Source: an uncultured Acetatifactor sp.
GTDB lineage: Bacteria; Bacillota; Clostridia; Lachnospirales; Lachnospiraceae
DNA length: 64,000 bases
Assembly (NCBI GenBank): GCA_910580225.1
Contig: CAJTXE010000008.1
Coordinates: 1 to 64,000 of the forward strand
Direction of reading: 5' to 3'
Shown here: positions 7,581 to 16,505 of the stretch, piece after piece
How the letters are laid out: each line of letters begins with the position of its first letter
Numbering within the stretch: the stretch's first letter is position 1
Notes under the pieces: model-generated
The model's database searches: none
What the model was told of the DNA's origin: nothing
Seen by the model: the letters and a program-made list of their open reading frames with translations, nothing else
Translations under genes and position numbers: made by a program

Positions 7581-9649
7581 AAGAAAGAATTCAGAAACTG
7601 CGTGATTTCTTTGTCCTCCGCAGGGAACACCACCGCTTCCGGCAGGCCCCCGGGGATCCCGGTCTGTTGGCCGCTGATTTTGCCCGGTGCCGTATTCCCC
7701 CCCAGGACCGCAGCGCCAAACGCCTTCTTTCCGTGCTGCAGCAGGAAATACCCGTCATTTTTCCGCAGGAACGGATCCTCTTTACCAGAACGGTCCGGAC
7801 CATACCGGACTTATTTACTCCGGAAGAAACCGCTGCTCTGAAAAGCACCCACTGGATCCATGAGCGGGGCGATATCAGCAATATCAATGTGGATTATACC
7901 AAATTGCTGTATACGGGACTGGCTCCAAAGAAGCTGGAACTGGAAAAACTTCGGAACCGTTTTCTTCGGGACTGCCGGGAAGATAAGGCACATTATATCA
8001 CCCTGCAGATTCAAATCCTTGACGGCATACTGGATCTGGCAGAGCGCTATCGCCTTCTGGCCCTGGAACAGGGAAATCCCGCGGCGGAAATACTTTCCCG
8101 CGTACCTGCCCAGGCGCCCCGCACGTTTCCGGAAGCCCTGCAGATGTTCCGGATCCTGCATTTTGTCATGTGGTGCGGGGGCAATTACCACAATACCATA
8201 GGCCGTTTTGATCAATACATGGTTCCCTATCTGACCCGGGATCTGGAAAAGGGGCTCTATCCCCTGGAAGACGCCCTGGAGCTACTGGAAGAATTCTTCC
8301 TGACCTTCAACAGGGACAGCGATCTCTACCCCGGCATGCAGCAGGGAGACAATGGACAGAGCATGGTATTGGGGGGCCGGCTGGAAGACGGATCAGACGG
8401 ATTCAATCTGCTATCCAGACTCTGTCTCCAGGCCAGCCTGGAACTGAAAGTAATTGATCCGAAGATCAACTTGAGAGTCCACCGCGATACCCCTCTGGAA
8501 ACCTACCGGCTGGGAACGGAACTGACAAAGCAGGGCCTGGGCTTCCCCCAATATTCCAATGATGATATTGTAATCCCGGGGCTGACCGAGCTTGGCTATG
8601 CTCCCGAAGATGCCTGCAGCTACGCTGTGGCCGCCTGCTGGGAATTCATCATACCGGGAAAAGCCATGGACATTCCCAACATAGAAGCCCTGTCCTTTGC
8701 CAAGGCTGTTGCAGATGCCCTGGAAACCGCTCTGGAAGACAGTGCTTCCTACAAAGCCTTTTACGCCCGGGTCCGTGAGAATATCCGCGCCCAGGCGGAA
8801 GCCCTCTGTGAGAAAGTCAAAAATGTCTACCTCTATCCGGCACCCTATCTGTCTCTGATGATGGAAGGCTGCTGTGAAAACGGACAGGATCTCTCCCAGG
8901 GCTGCCGTTACCAGAATTACGGAATCCACGGAACAGGGCTTGCCGCTGCCGCCGATTCGCTGGCCGCCATCCGGAAATATGTCTTTGAGGAAAAACGAAT
9001 CTCTGCAGCAGAACTGAAAAAGGCCCTGGAGCAGGATTATGCCGGTTATGACCAGCTTTACACCATGCTGCGGTACGAAGCGCCCAAATTGGGCAATAAC
9101 GATGACTACGTGGACCAAATCGCCGTTTCCCTGCTGGCTGATTTCGCTGATGCACTGAAAGGAAAGAAAAATGACCGGGGCGGCATCTTCCGTGCAGGCA
9201 CGGGGACAGCCATGTACTATCTGTGGCACACAAATGACCTCCCTGCCACGCCTGACGGCCGCCATCGGGGGGAAGCATTGGGCTGCAACTATTCTCCCGG
9301 TCTGTTCACCCGATGCAGCGGTCCCGTCTCCATCATCCGCTCCTTTGCGAAACCGAATCTAAAGGAAACCATAAACGGCGGCCCCCTGACCCTGGAGCTC
9401 CATGACACCATGTTCCGGACGGAGGAAAGCACGGAAAAAGTCGCCCTGCTGGTGAAATCCTTCATGGACCTGGGCGGCCACCAATTGCAGCTCAATGCCG
9501 TGAACCGGGATACCATGCTGGCTGCCCAGAAGCATCCGGAACAATACCGCAGCCTGATCGTCCGGGTCTGGGGCTGGAGCGGATATTTCGTGGAGCTGGA
9601 CAAGGAATACCAGGACCACATCATCCAAAGAATGGAACTGGCCATGTGA
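7577..9649 (+). CDS. Glycyl-radical enzyme of unknown substrate (pyruvate formate-lyase superfamily)
   Basis: At 690 residues this is shorter than the ~790-850 residues usual for the dehydratase and lyase members. The C-terminal glycyl-radical loop is present as RVWGWSGYFVEL with Gly at about 666. The thiyl-radical cysteine is most likely Cys354 in AACWEF, with Glu356 two residues on. That resembles the Cys-x-Glu of dehydratase-type enzymes, but not their common GCVEP form, and it is not the Cys-Cys pair of pyruvate formate-lyase. It overlaps its activase by 4 bases and is followed 48 bases later by a GH36-like gene, so a sugar-derived substrate is plausible. I cannot assign a reaction: propanediol dehydratase would fit the fucose/rhamnose context, but the motif and length argue against a standard one. 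Confidence 0.88.
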   Translation: MKERIQKLRDFFVLRREHHRFRQAPGDPGLLAADFARCRIPPQDRSAKRLLSVLQQEIPVIFPQERILFTRTVRTIPDLFTPEETAALKSTHWIHERGDISNINVDYTKLLYTGLAPKKLELEKLRNRFLRDCREDKAHYITLQIQILDGILDLAERYRLLALEQGNPAAEILSRVPAQAPRTFPEALQMFRILHFVMWCGGNYHNTIGRFDQYMVPYLTRDLEKGLYPLEDALELLEEFFLTFNRDSDLYPGMQQGDNGQSMVLGGRLEDGSDGFNLLSRLCLQASLELKVIDPKINLRVHRDTPLETYRLGTELTKQGLGFPQYSNDDIVIPGLTELGYAPEDACSYAVAACWEFIIPGKAMDIPNIEALSFAKAVADALETALEDSASYKAFYARVRENIRAQAEALCEKVKNVYLYPAPYLSLMMEGCCENGQDLSQGCRYQNYGIHGTGLAAAADSLAAIRKYVFEEKRISAAELKKALEQDYAGYDQLYTMLRYEAPKLGNNDDYVDQIAVSLLADFADALKGKKNDRGGIFRAGTGTAMYYLWHTNDLPATPDGRHRGEALGCNYSPGLFTRCSGPVSIIRSFAKPNLKETINGGPLTLELHDTMFRTEESTEKVALLVKSFMDLGGHQLQLNAVNRDTMLAAQKHPEQYRSLIVRVWGWSGYFVELDKEYQDHIIQRMELAM

Positions 9650-9697
9650 AAAAAATGAGAAGCCAGGCACCTGGAAAAGATAGGAGGCAAATGACAG

Positions 9698-11686
9698 ATG
9701 CGTTTGTTTACATACACTTCATATATCAATACAGCAGAGGGCGGTCGGGACAATCTCCGATGCCATGTCCGGGAAACTGCCTGGGAAGACGGTGTATCTG
9801 CCGTTTTCATCAAAGCGCTGTGCCGGGATTCGGCAGACGGAACAGATCATTCCATCCACAGCGAACAGGGTGTCGTCATCCAAGCCTGCGCCGCCGCACC
9901 CGTCAGACGGTATATGGCCATCTACAGGCACTCCGAATATTGGTGCAGACCGTTTTTCGGCCAAGGGCTTACGGATATGCCCGACGAAACCCAGGTCCTG
10001 GTGCTGGAACTGGAAAACGGTCTCTTCTGTGTTGTCCTCCCTGTGGTCAATGACACCTGCAAGTGCGTGCTGAAAGGCTGCTCTCCCGATACGTTTTCAG
10101 CCAGAGTGTTTTCCTGGTATCCCTGCTGCTACAGTTGTGAAGGCCTTGCCTTTGTCTATGCAGCGGCTCCCCGTCCTGCCCAGGCCATGACCGCCTGTGT
10201 AAAATCTGCCCTGCATCTGCTGAACAGCCAAACCCGTCACCGGACAAGCCGCCGTTATCCGGCCCTCTTTGATTTTCTTGGCTGGTGTACCTGGGACAGT
10301 ATGCATATCCAGGTCTCCCAGGAAGGCCTGCTTCACAAATGCCGGGAATTCCAGGCGAAAAATATTCCGGTAAAATGGATGATTCTGGACGATATGTGGG
10401 CAACCGTCACTGACTTTTACGGAGAAGAACATGACCATGGCCAAAATATGATCGAACTGATGCATCGTTCCATGCTGTTCCACTTTGAAGCGGATCCGAA
10501 ACGCTTCCCCCAGGGGCTGGCAGCCTGCATTGCAAAAATCGCAGACTTCGGCATTCAGACCGGCATCTGGCATCCTACCACCGGCTACTGGAAAGGCTTT
10601 GATCCCAAAGGAGAGGGCTATCGTCTCCTGAAGGATTACCTCATCCGGGCGTCAAACGGCTACATCGTTCCCGACTGGCAGGAACACAACGCTTATCTGT
10701 ATTATAAAACACTGCACGACTTCTTCCGCAGATGCGGGGCGGAATTTGTCAAAGTAGACAATCAGACCATGACCCGCAGATATTACAAAGGTCTGGCTCC
10801 TGTGGGGGAGGTGGCCCGGGCCTTCCACAGCGGTCTGGAAGCCTCCGTGGGAGAACATTTTGACAATGCCATGATCAATTGTATGGGTATGGGAAGCGAA
10901 GATATCTGGAATCGCAGCGTCAGTCCCATATCACGGTGTTCCGATGACTTTCAGCCGGAAAACCGCTCCTGGTTTGCAAAGCACGTCCTCCAATGTGCCT
11001 ATAACTCCCTGTTTTTGGGAGAATTCTACTGGTGCGACTGGGATATGTGGTGGACGGACGACGCCCAGGCCGGCAAAAACAGCCTCCTGCGGGCCATCAG
11101 CGGCGGTCCTATCTACATAAGCGACCCTCTGGACCGAAGCAAGCGGGACATCCTGGATCCTCTTATCCTGAAAAACGGCCGAATCCTGCGCTGCGACAGG
11201 CCCTGTACCCCCACCTTTGACTGTGTGACCGTAGATCCCAGGGCGGAAAACCGGGCTCTAAAGCTCCAAAATACCGTAGGAACACATGCGGTCATGGCCC
11301 TTTTGAATATCACCCGGGATAATGGTCCCGCCTTTGCCGAAATCAGCGGGCATGATATTGACGGCTTTTGGGCAGAGGAATATGCCGTTTATGAACATTA
11401 TTCCCGGGAGGTATGGATCCTCCGGGGCAAAGAACGGTTTTCCGTCACCCTTGCCGACAATGACGACTATCGACTGTACATTTTCGCCCCACTGGAAAAG
11501 GGCTTTGCCGCCATCGGCCGCACGGACAAGCTGATCTCCCCAGCAGCCATCCGGTATGTGCACAGAGAAGAAATCGTCCTGGAGGAGGACGGCCCCTGCG
11601 CCTGGGTCAAAGACGGCCGTCTCTGTACGCGGGATTGTGCCCTGTCCCCGGAGCCGCCGCTTCCGTCCGACTCTGCTGCCCGCTGA
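9698..11686 (+). CDS. GH36 Sip1/raffinose-synthase-like alpha-galactosidase
   Basis: The 662-residue product has the motifs of the plant-like raffinose synthase/seed imbibition branch of GH36: LGWCTWDSMH near residue 195, KVDNQ near 350 (the Asp is the expected nucleophile) and RCSDDFQPE with the expected acid/base Asp. No signal peptide is visible, so it should act in the cytoplasm on an imported galactoside. The start ATG at 9698 follows AGGAGG by 10 bases; an earlier ATG at 9690 is in another frame. It ends the three-gene operon with the activase and the glycyl-radical enzyme. Exact substrate unknown. Confidence 0.82.
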   Translation: MRLFTYTSYINTAEGGRDNLRCHVRETAWEDGVSAVFIKALCRDSADGTDHSIHSEQGVVIQACAAAPVRRYMAIYRHSEYWCRPFFGQGLTDMPDETQVLVLELENGLFCVVLPVVNDTCKCVLKGCSPDTFSARVFSWYPCCYSCEGLAFVYAAAPRPAQAMTACVKSALHLLNSQTRHRTSRRYPALFDFLGWCTWDSMHIQVSQEGLLHKCREFQAKNIPVKWMILDDMWATVTDFYGEEHDHGQNMIELMHRSMLFHFEADPKRFPQGLAACIAKIADFGIQTGIWHPTTGYWKGFDPKGEGYRLLKDYLIRASNGYIVPDWQEHNAYLYYKTLHDFFRRCGAEFVKVDNQTMTRRYYKGLAPVGEVARAFHSGLEASVGEHFDNAMINCMGMGSEDIWNRSVSPISRCSDDFQPENRSWFAKHVLQCAYNSLFLGEFYWCDWDMWWTDDAQAGKNSLLRAISGGPIYISDPLDRSKRDILDPLILKNGRILRCDRPCTPTFDCVTVDPRAENRALKLQNTVGTHAVMALLNITRDNGPAFAEISGHDIDGFWAEEYAVYEHYSREVWILRGKERFSVTLADNDDYRLYIFAPLEKGFAAIGRTDKLISPAAIRYVHREEIVLEEDGPCAWVKDGRLCTRDCALSPEPPLPSDSAAR

Positions 11687-11718
11687 TCCTGCCCTATTTT
11701 ATCCGTTCCTGCGCCCTC

Positions 11719-13407
11719 TCATCTCATCTGCGCTTTCTCAATCCGAAATCTGACCGTGGTTCCGCTGCCGGTGCTGCTTGCAAAAGCCAGCGCGGAACCG
11801 CTGCCATACTCCAGGATCAACCGCTCATTTACGTTTTTCAGGGCATAACCGCCGCTCCTGCTTTCACTTTGGGGCAATGCATCCGACTCCACCTCCATCC
11901 CCCTGCCATTATCTTCCACGGAAAATATAAATGCCGTTCCCTGGGAAAAAATCCGTATCACAATCAGCCCTTTATGCCCGATTCCCTTAAAACCATGATT
12001 AATGGCATTTTCCACAAGGGGCTGCAGAATGATCTTCAGCATCCTTCCCTCCAGGGCCTCCGGTTCCACTTCCATCTCCGCCTCAAATAAATCCGGAAAC
12101 CGAATCTTCTCAATCTCCAGATAGCTCTTCACATGCTGCAGTTCCTCCGCAACCGTGATCAGATTTTCCCCCTTGTGAAGCCCCAGACGAAAGAAGGAAC
12201 CCAAATGATAGGACAGTTTCTCTATGTCCGAATAGGGCTTTTTCAGCTTGGCCATCCAGCTGATGGCATCAATGGAATTGTAGATAAAATGCGGATTAAT
12301 CTGGGACTGCAGCGCCCTCAGCTCCGCCACCCGCTTTGCATCCTTCTCCTTCTCAATATTCTCTATGAGATTCCGTATTTTTTCTGACATTTTAACAAAC
12401 TGTTCCTCCAGTTCTCCCAGTTCGCTGCTCTTTCCCACCTGAAATGCATGTGTATAATCCTTTGAAAAAAGGTTCAGATTTTTCTGTAATCCCCTGATAT
12501 TCTTGATCAATCTTCTTGTCACGAAAAGCACCAGAATCAGACAGGCCACCACCGCCACAATCAGGGACAGCAGCAGAACCCGGTTCAGCATCTGTGTGGT
12601 CCGATACAGATCCTGCTCCGACAGGATATAGGTCAGCTCCAGCGTCTCCCCCAGCGCCAGAATCTCCACCTCATGGGTGTAGACCGGATTTTCCTGAAAA
12701 AAAGAAACCATCCCGCTTTCTTTCAAGGGCAGAGAGGCCAGAATATTGACGTAATCCACATCCGAGCAGGAAATAATCCTGCCGTTGTTCGACAGGAAAA
12801 TCCTGCTGTTTTTCAGGGAAGCAGACTCATACATACTGCTGACGGAGGTCTCATTCATATACAGCAGAACATCCCCGATACTGGAGCTTCGGCCAAAGAC
12901 CAGACAGGGCGCTCCGGACTGGTCATAGATGCAGTGGTCATACAGATTCAGGCTCCGGCCGGTAAATGTGGACAAAAAGCTCTCCGGAGGAAGGGGAAGG
13001 GGCGACTGCACATCATATGCCGAAGCCACATAAGTATATCGGTGCCTTGTGGGGAACAGGATATCAATCTGCCGGATCTCGCTGACCCCGCCAAACAATC
13101 CGTCCAAAAAAGCCTGCACCTCTTCCCGCTTTTCCTCCACGGTCAGATTCAGATCTGTCAGAATCCGCAGCAATGTCTGATCCGAGGTAATGTTGAACAA
13201 TACCTGATTGTTCTTTTTCACCAGGGCTGCCATATCCGTGTCAAAAGCCTGAAAGGTAGCCTCTACATAATTGCTGGAGTAATTCTCCTGTATTGTAGTC
13301 AGTCCGAAAAACCAGGCAAACAGCGTGATTGCCAGAGAGCTTAAGAGCCCGAATACCAAAATATAGAGAACAACAAACCGCTGAATATGGATTTTCTGAT
13401 AATTCAT
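11719..13407 (-). CDS. YesM-type sensor histidine kinase
   Basis: A 562-residue membrane kinase of the HPK7/YesM type: N-terminal membrane helix (about 12-38), a large extracytoplasmic domain, a second helix near 275-298, a HAMP-like stretch, then the phosphoacceptor motif NPHFIYNS with His near 373. ATP-binding boxes follow (N-box VENAINHG near 465, DNGRGM near 500). It lies 13 bases downstream of the AraC-type response regulator, so the two form a two-component pair. By family habit it should sense an extracellular carbohydrate and control the divergent ABC importer at 16506-20109. Confidence 0.92.
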   Translation of the reverse strand: MNYQKIHIQRFVVLYILVFGLLSSLAITLFAWFFGLTTIQENYSSNYVEATFQAFDTDMAALVKKNNQVLFNITSDQTLLRILTDLNLTVEEKREEVQAFLDGLFGGVSEIRQIDILFPTRHRYTYVASAYDVQSPLPLPPESFLSTFTGRSLNLYDHCIYDQSGAPCLVFGRSSSIGDVLLYMNETSVSSMYESASLKNSRIFLSNNGRIISCSDVDYVNILASLPLKESGMVSFFQENPVYTHEVEILALGETLELTYILSEQDLYRTTQMLNRVLLLSLIVAVVACLILVLFVTRRLIKNIRGLQKNLNLFSKDYTHAFQVGKSSELGELEEQFVKMSEKIRNLIENIEKEKDAKRVAELRALQSQINPHFIYNSIDAISWMAKLKKPYSDIEKLSYHLGSFFRLGLHKGENLITVAEELQHVKSYLEIEKIRFPDLFEAEMEVEPEALEGRMLKIILQPLVENAINHGFKGIGHKGLIVIRIFSQGTAFIFSVEDNGRGMEVESDALPQSESRSGGYALKNVNERLILEYGSGSALAFASSTGSGTTVRFRIEKAQMR

Positions 13408-13420
13408 GGAGACCTCCTTG

Positions 13421-15001
13421 TCATTGGTATTGGGAGGGAGCCGATCCTGTCATCTTATAAAACGCTTTCCTGAATGTAATCGGATTCTTATACCCCACAG
13501 CCTCCGATACTTCATACAATTTGTAATGTCCGGATTTTATCATTGTTTTGGCAATGCATATGCGGTATTCCGTAAGCCAGTTGTTAAAGGTTTTCCCTGT
13601 TTCCTGCTTGAACGAATGCATCAGGCGCGATTCCGATATATGGAGCTCTCCTGCCACATGAGAAATCCGGATCTCCCGGGCATAATGGGCCTTGATATAA
13701 GCCACTGCCTTGTTCACAGTCATGCTGTACCCTTCCCTGTCCCCCAGAAAGGGCTGCATACACCCCGCGTACAGCACGATTCTGTCCAGAAAATCCTGCA
13801 TATAGGCCTTCAACGCCTCCACCGTCCCCAAAGTCTGAATATCCGAGGCCGGACGGATGGGCTTTCCAAATACCAGCTGCATGGTGTACGCGCTCTCGAA
13901 CATTTCCCGCACTGCCGCTGTGGCCAGCGCTGTCATGCTGTTCTTCACCACGGCCATATCCGCATTCCGGCTCTCCAGGGAATGAAAATAGCCCCCAACA
14001 GCCTCCGCTGCTCCCTGCATTTCCCCGGCAGACAGTCCTTCCAGAATCCCGCCGATATCCTGTTCCGACAATACCGGCGTCTCTGCACACAATGTTCGTA
14101 TGGTCATATAGTCAATGATTTTGCCATACCCCACCTGTGCCTTCTTCTCCAGCGCCTCCTTTGCCTGCAGATAAGCCCGGTGAATGGCAGTAAGGCTTCG
14201 GAAAGTAGCGCTTACCCCCATGGTCAGCGTTGTCCCTGCCCTCTCCCGAAACCCGCTGCTGATCTCCTGAAGAAGCATCACCTGCTGCCTGTAATCGCGG
14301 CTCCTGGTAAAGATCAAAAGGGCTGTCTCCGTAACGGACAGATTCGCCTTGTAAGTGCAGTTCTCATCCACACTCAGATAATAATTCAGTCTTTCGTTGA
14401 GGATTTTGGAATACCGCTTTCTCTCATCTGCCCCAAAAGCCCCGTCTCCTTCGTCGATCTCTATCAATGCAATATAATAATCATTTTTCACAGCGCTCTT
14501 CTCCAGATATCCCCGAAAAGCAGCAATATCCCCATCCGAAGGCTTCGGGTCATGCAGCAGCTGACAGAGCAGCTCATCCATGCGGTAATTCTGCCAGGAA
14601 TGAAGCCTTCCCTGGAGCTTGCGCTCCTGCTCCAGTCTGGTCCGCAGCCTGCAGAAAACGGATATGATCTCCTCATTCATCGCCGGCTTGGATATATAGG
14701 CAAAGACATCATTGTCAATTGCCGCCTTGGCATAGGAAAACTCATTATAGGCTGTCAGTATGATAATCTGGATTCCGGGATTTTTCTTTTTCACATGCCG
14801 GATCAGCTCCAATCCGTCCATTCCTCCCATCCGGATATCGGTAATCAGCACATCCGGATGCAGCTCCTCTATCTTCCGCAGAGCTTCCGCGCCGTTATCC
14901 GCCTCCCCTGCCACGGCAAATCCGAACTCTTCCCAGGAAATGGATACACGCAGTCCCTCTCTCACCAGCGGCTCATCATCTACAATAAAAAGCTGAAACA
15001 T
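13421..15001 (-). CDS. YesN-type response regulator with AraC DNA-binding domain
   Basis: The 526-residue protein has a receiver domain with phosphoacceptor Asp55 (VLITDIRMGG), acidic residues Asp8/Asp9 and conserved Lys105. A long middle region follows, then an AraC/XylS double helix-turn-helix in the last ~100 residues, ending FRKAFYKMTGSAPSQYQ. I chose the ATG at 14999-15001 because it begins the receiver fold and has AAGGAG just upstream, although the spacing is short. Partners are the downstream kinase and the upstream kinase-less sensor. Likely targets are the divergent importer genes. Confidence 0.92.
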   Translation of the reverse strand: MFQLFIVDDEPLVREGLRVSISWEEFGFAVAGEADNGAEALRKIEELHPDVLITDIRMGGMDGLELIRHVKKKNPGIQIIILTAYNEFSYAKAAIDNDVFAYISKPAMNEEIISVFCRLRTRLEQERKLQGRLHSWQNYRMDELLCQLLHDPKPSDGDIAAFRGYLEKSAVKNDYYIALIEIDEGDGAFGADERKRYSKILNERLNYYLSVDENCTYKANLSVTETALLIFTRSRDYRQQVMLLQEISSGFRERAGTTLTMGVSATFRSLTAIHRAYLQAKEALEKKAQVGYGKIIDYMTIRTLCAETPVLSEQDIGGILEGLSAGEMQGAAEAVGGYFHSLESRNADMAVVKNSMTALATAAVREMFESAYTMQLVFGKPIRPASDIQTLGTVEALKAYMQDFLDRIVLYAGCMQPFLGDREGYSMTVNKAVAYIKAHYAREIRISHVAGELHISESRLMHSFKQETGKTFNNWLTEYRICIAKTMIKSGHYKLYEVSEAVGYKNPITFRKAFYKMTGSAPSQYQ

Positions 15002-15026
15002 AACTCCTTGCCTTTCCTCCCTGCAA

Positions 15027-15965
15027 TCAACCGTCCGAAATCTCTTCTGCCCCCTCCAGGACATCAAAAAAATGCGCAAACTGATTGGAAAGCGATGTCA
15101 GCGCCCCTGTCAGTTTCCGCAGAAACCATTGAAGCGTCACATAGGCGGCCAGAAACAGAAACCCGCACAGCGCCGCCATCCCCAGAAAAAAGCGGAACAA
15201 TACCCGGTTTAAAGGTTCCTGGGATGTGGCAATACATAAAGTAAAGGGAAACGTCCCCACCTTTCCGTAGAATGCTTCCGTTTTCGAATCGGAAAGCACC
15301 TCCTGCTCTGTCCCTCCCTCTTCCAGCACAATCGTCACTGCCTCCTCGGGCAGCAAGGACGCCGAAAAATGATGCTCGGAAAAAATTCCCATATCATTGC
15401 CGGAATTGCTGACTACAGGCAGAATATTTACGGCCGGAATCGTCACCCCCAAGGTCTGATTCTCCTTCCCGTCTTCTGTCTGCAGAGACTTCAGGCAGAG
15501 AACCTTATCCTCCGAAGGATTTCCGTATTTCAGATAATACCACTGAAACGCTTCATAAGAGACCTCCAGCAGCTCCGGGTGCTGCTCCTGCAGAAACTCC
15601 GCCAGGGCAATGGCATCCTGTGTAAACGCATACTGGGAATCCGTACGGATCAGAAATACCTCCTCGATATCCAGACTGGTATTCTTAATCTTCTCCAGCT
15701 CATACCGAATCTTTGCCTGAAGGTATTTATCGTCTTCCTGAAATTGAAATTTCGCACAGAACAACGCAATATTAAATTCAGCCAACTGCAGATAGCTCTC
15801 CGCATTGGCAATCTGCTGATTTCTGAAATAATTGATCTTGTTATCATAATCCTCCCGAAGCAGACGACAATAAAGCAGAAACACTGCCAGGCTATAAGTC
15901 ACAAAAATAACCGCCACGGCCGAAAGCAACAGCAGCGTATATTTTTTTCTCAATTTCTGAAACAT
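15027..15965 (-). CDS. Membrane sensor protein lacking a kinase domain
   Basis: A 312-residue protein with one membrane helix near residues 13-35, an extracytoplasmic region of about 220 residues, and a second helix near 262-288. A short cytoplasmic tail begins like the HAMP region of a kinase and then stops at the TGA near 15027. It therefore looks like the sensing half of a YesM-type kinase without the catalytic half. The next gene, the response regulator, starts 25 bases on. It could present a signal to the complete kinase downstream, or be a truncated kinase. The start ATG at 15965 has GAGGTG seven bases upstream. Confidence 0.75.
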   Translation of the reverse strand: MFQKLRKKYTLLLLSAVAVIFVTYSLAVFLLYCRLLREDYDNKINYFRNQQIANAESYLQLAEFNIALFCAKFQFQEDDKYLQAKIRYELEKIKNTSLDIEEVFLIRTDSQYAFTQDAIALAEFLQEQHPELLEVSYEAFQWYYLKYGNPSEDKVLCLKSLQTEDGKENQTLGVTIPAVNILPVVSNSGNDMGIFSEHHFSASLLPEEAVTIVLEEGGTEQEVLSDSKTEAFYGKVGTFPFTLCIATSQEPLNRVLFRFFLGMAALCGFLFLAAYVTLQWFLRKLTGALTSLSNQFAHFFDVLEGAEEISDG

Positions 15966-15983
15966 GGATTTCACCTCAATGTT

Positions 15984-16013
15984 ATTATACATGGATTCTG
16001 TCTTTTTCCACAA
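15984..16013 (-). promoter_or_regulatory. Promoter for the sensor-regulator-kinase operon
   Basis: Minus-strand TTGTGG (16008-16013), 18-base spacer, TATAAT (15984-15989). The leader to the start codon at 15965 would be very short, about a dozen bases. Confidence 0.55.
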
Positions 16014-16158
16014 GATGATTTTGCTGGAAATAACCGGAAAGCCCGGAAATCAGCAGGATTTGCTCCAAAACAGCAGAATAGGTTCCCCTGCCCCAAACCG
16101 CCCCCTGCACAACTGGGAAAAGCAGCAGAATACGTATCCAAATGGCAGGATAGGATTC

Positions 16159-16187
16159 TTGAAGCAGCCCATCTCCTCTGCTAAAAT
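16159..16187 (+). promoter_or_regulatory. Promoter for the ABC sugar-importer operon
   Basis: TTGAAG (16159-16164), 17-base spacer, TAAAAT (16182-16187), with a predicted start near 16194. The site is upstream of the 106-bp repeats, so all three copies would be transcribed as a leader of about 310 bases before the first permease gene. Confidence 0.6.
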
Positions 16188-16215
16188 GTCAACATACTAA
16201 AAAACATAGAAATTT

Positions 16216-16494
16216 CACCTGTTCCCTTTACAGATGAAATTTTCTTCCCTCAATGGGCATCCAGCGCAGGGACATAAATTTAAAACCACGGACCGCAGCG
16301 ATGATGCCCGGAAGAAAATTACAGCTGTTCCCTTTACAGATGAAATTTTCTTCCCGCAATGGGCATCCAGCGCAGGGACATAAATTTAAAACCACGGACC
16401 GCGGCGATGATGCCCGGAAGAAAATTTCAGCTGTTCCTTTTGCAGATGGAATTTTCTTCCCGCAATGGGCATCGAGCGTAGGGACATAAAATTA
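16216..16494 (+). repeat. Three tandem 106-bp repeats forming long hairpins in the importer leader
   Basis: Two full units (16216-16321, 16322-16427) and a partial third (16428-16494) recur with an exact 106-base period and few differences. At each unit junction an inverted repeat of 19-base arms with a single mismatch surrounds a 7-base TCCCTTT loop (arms ending CTGT and beginning ACAG). Beyond a CGCAAT bulge the stem continues with GATGCCC/GGGCATC. The first hairpin has a shortened left arm (16210-16245), the second spans about 16302-16366 and the third about 16408-16472. The block ends just before the ribosome binding site of the permease gene. I found no other copy in the window. The repeats are not CRISPR-like: there are no spacers. 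Confidence 0.9.
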
Positions 16495-16505
16495 GAGGAA
16501 AAACA

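Noticed and set aside
8411..9265. 284-codon minus-strand open frame
   Set aside because: Antisense shadow of the glycyl-radical enzyme gene, which has clear motifs.
13406..15244. 612-codon plus-strand open frame
   Set aside because: It is antisense to the response regulator and sensor genes, has no ribosome binding site, and its translation (rich in His, Gln, Pro, Arg) has no family character.
16253..16489. 78-codon ORF across the 106-bp repeats
   Set aside because: It only translates the repeat, lacks a ribosome binding site, and its frame shifts relative to the unit because 106 is not a multiple of three.
16216..16494. CRISPR array
   Set aside because: The repeats are 106 bases with no spacers, only three copies, and no cas genes are present.
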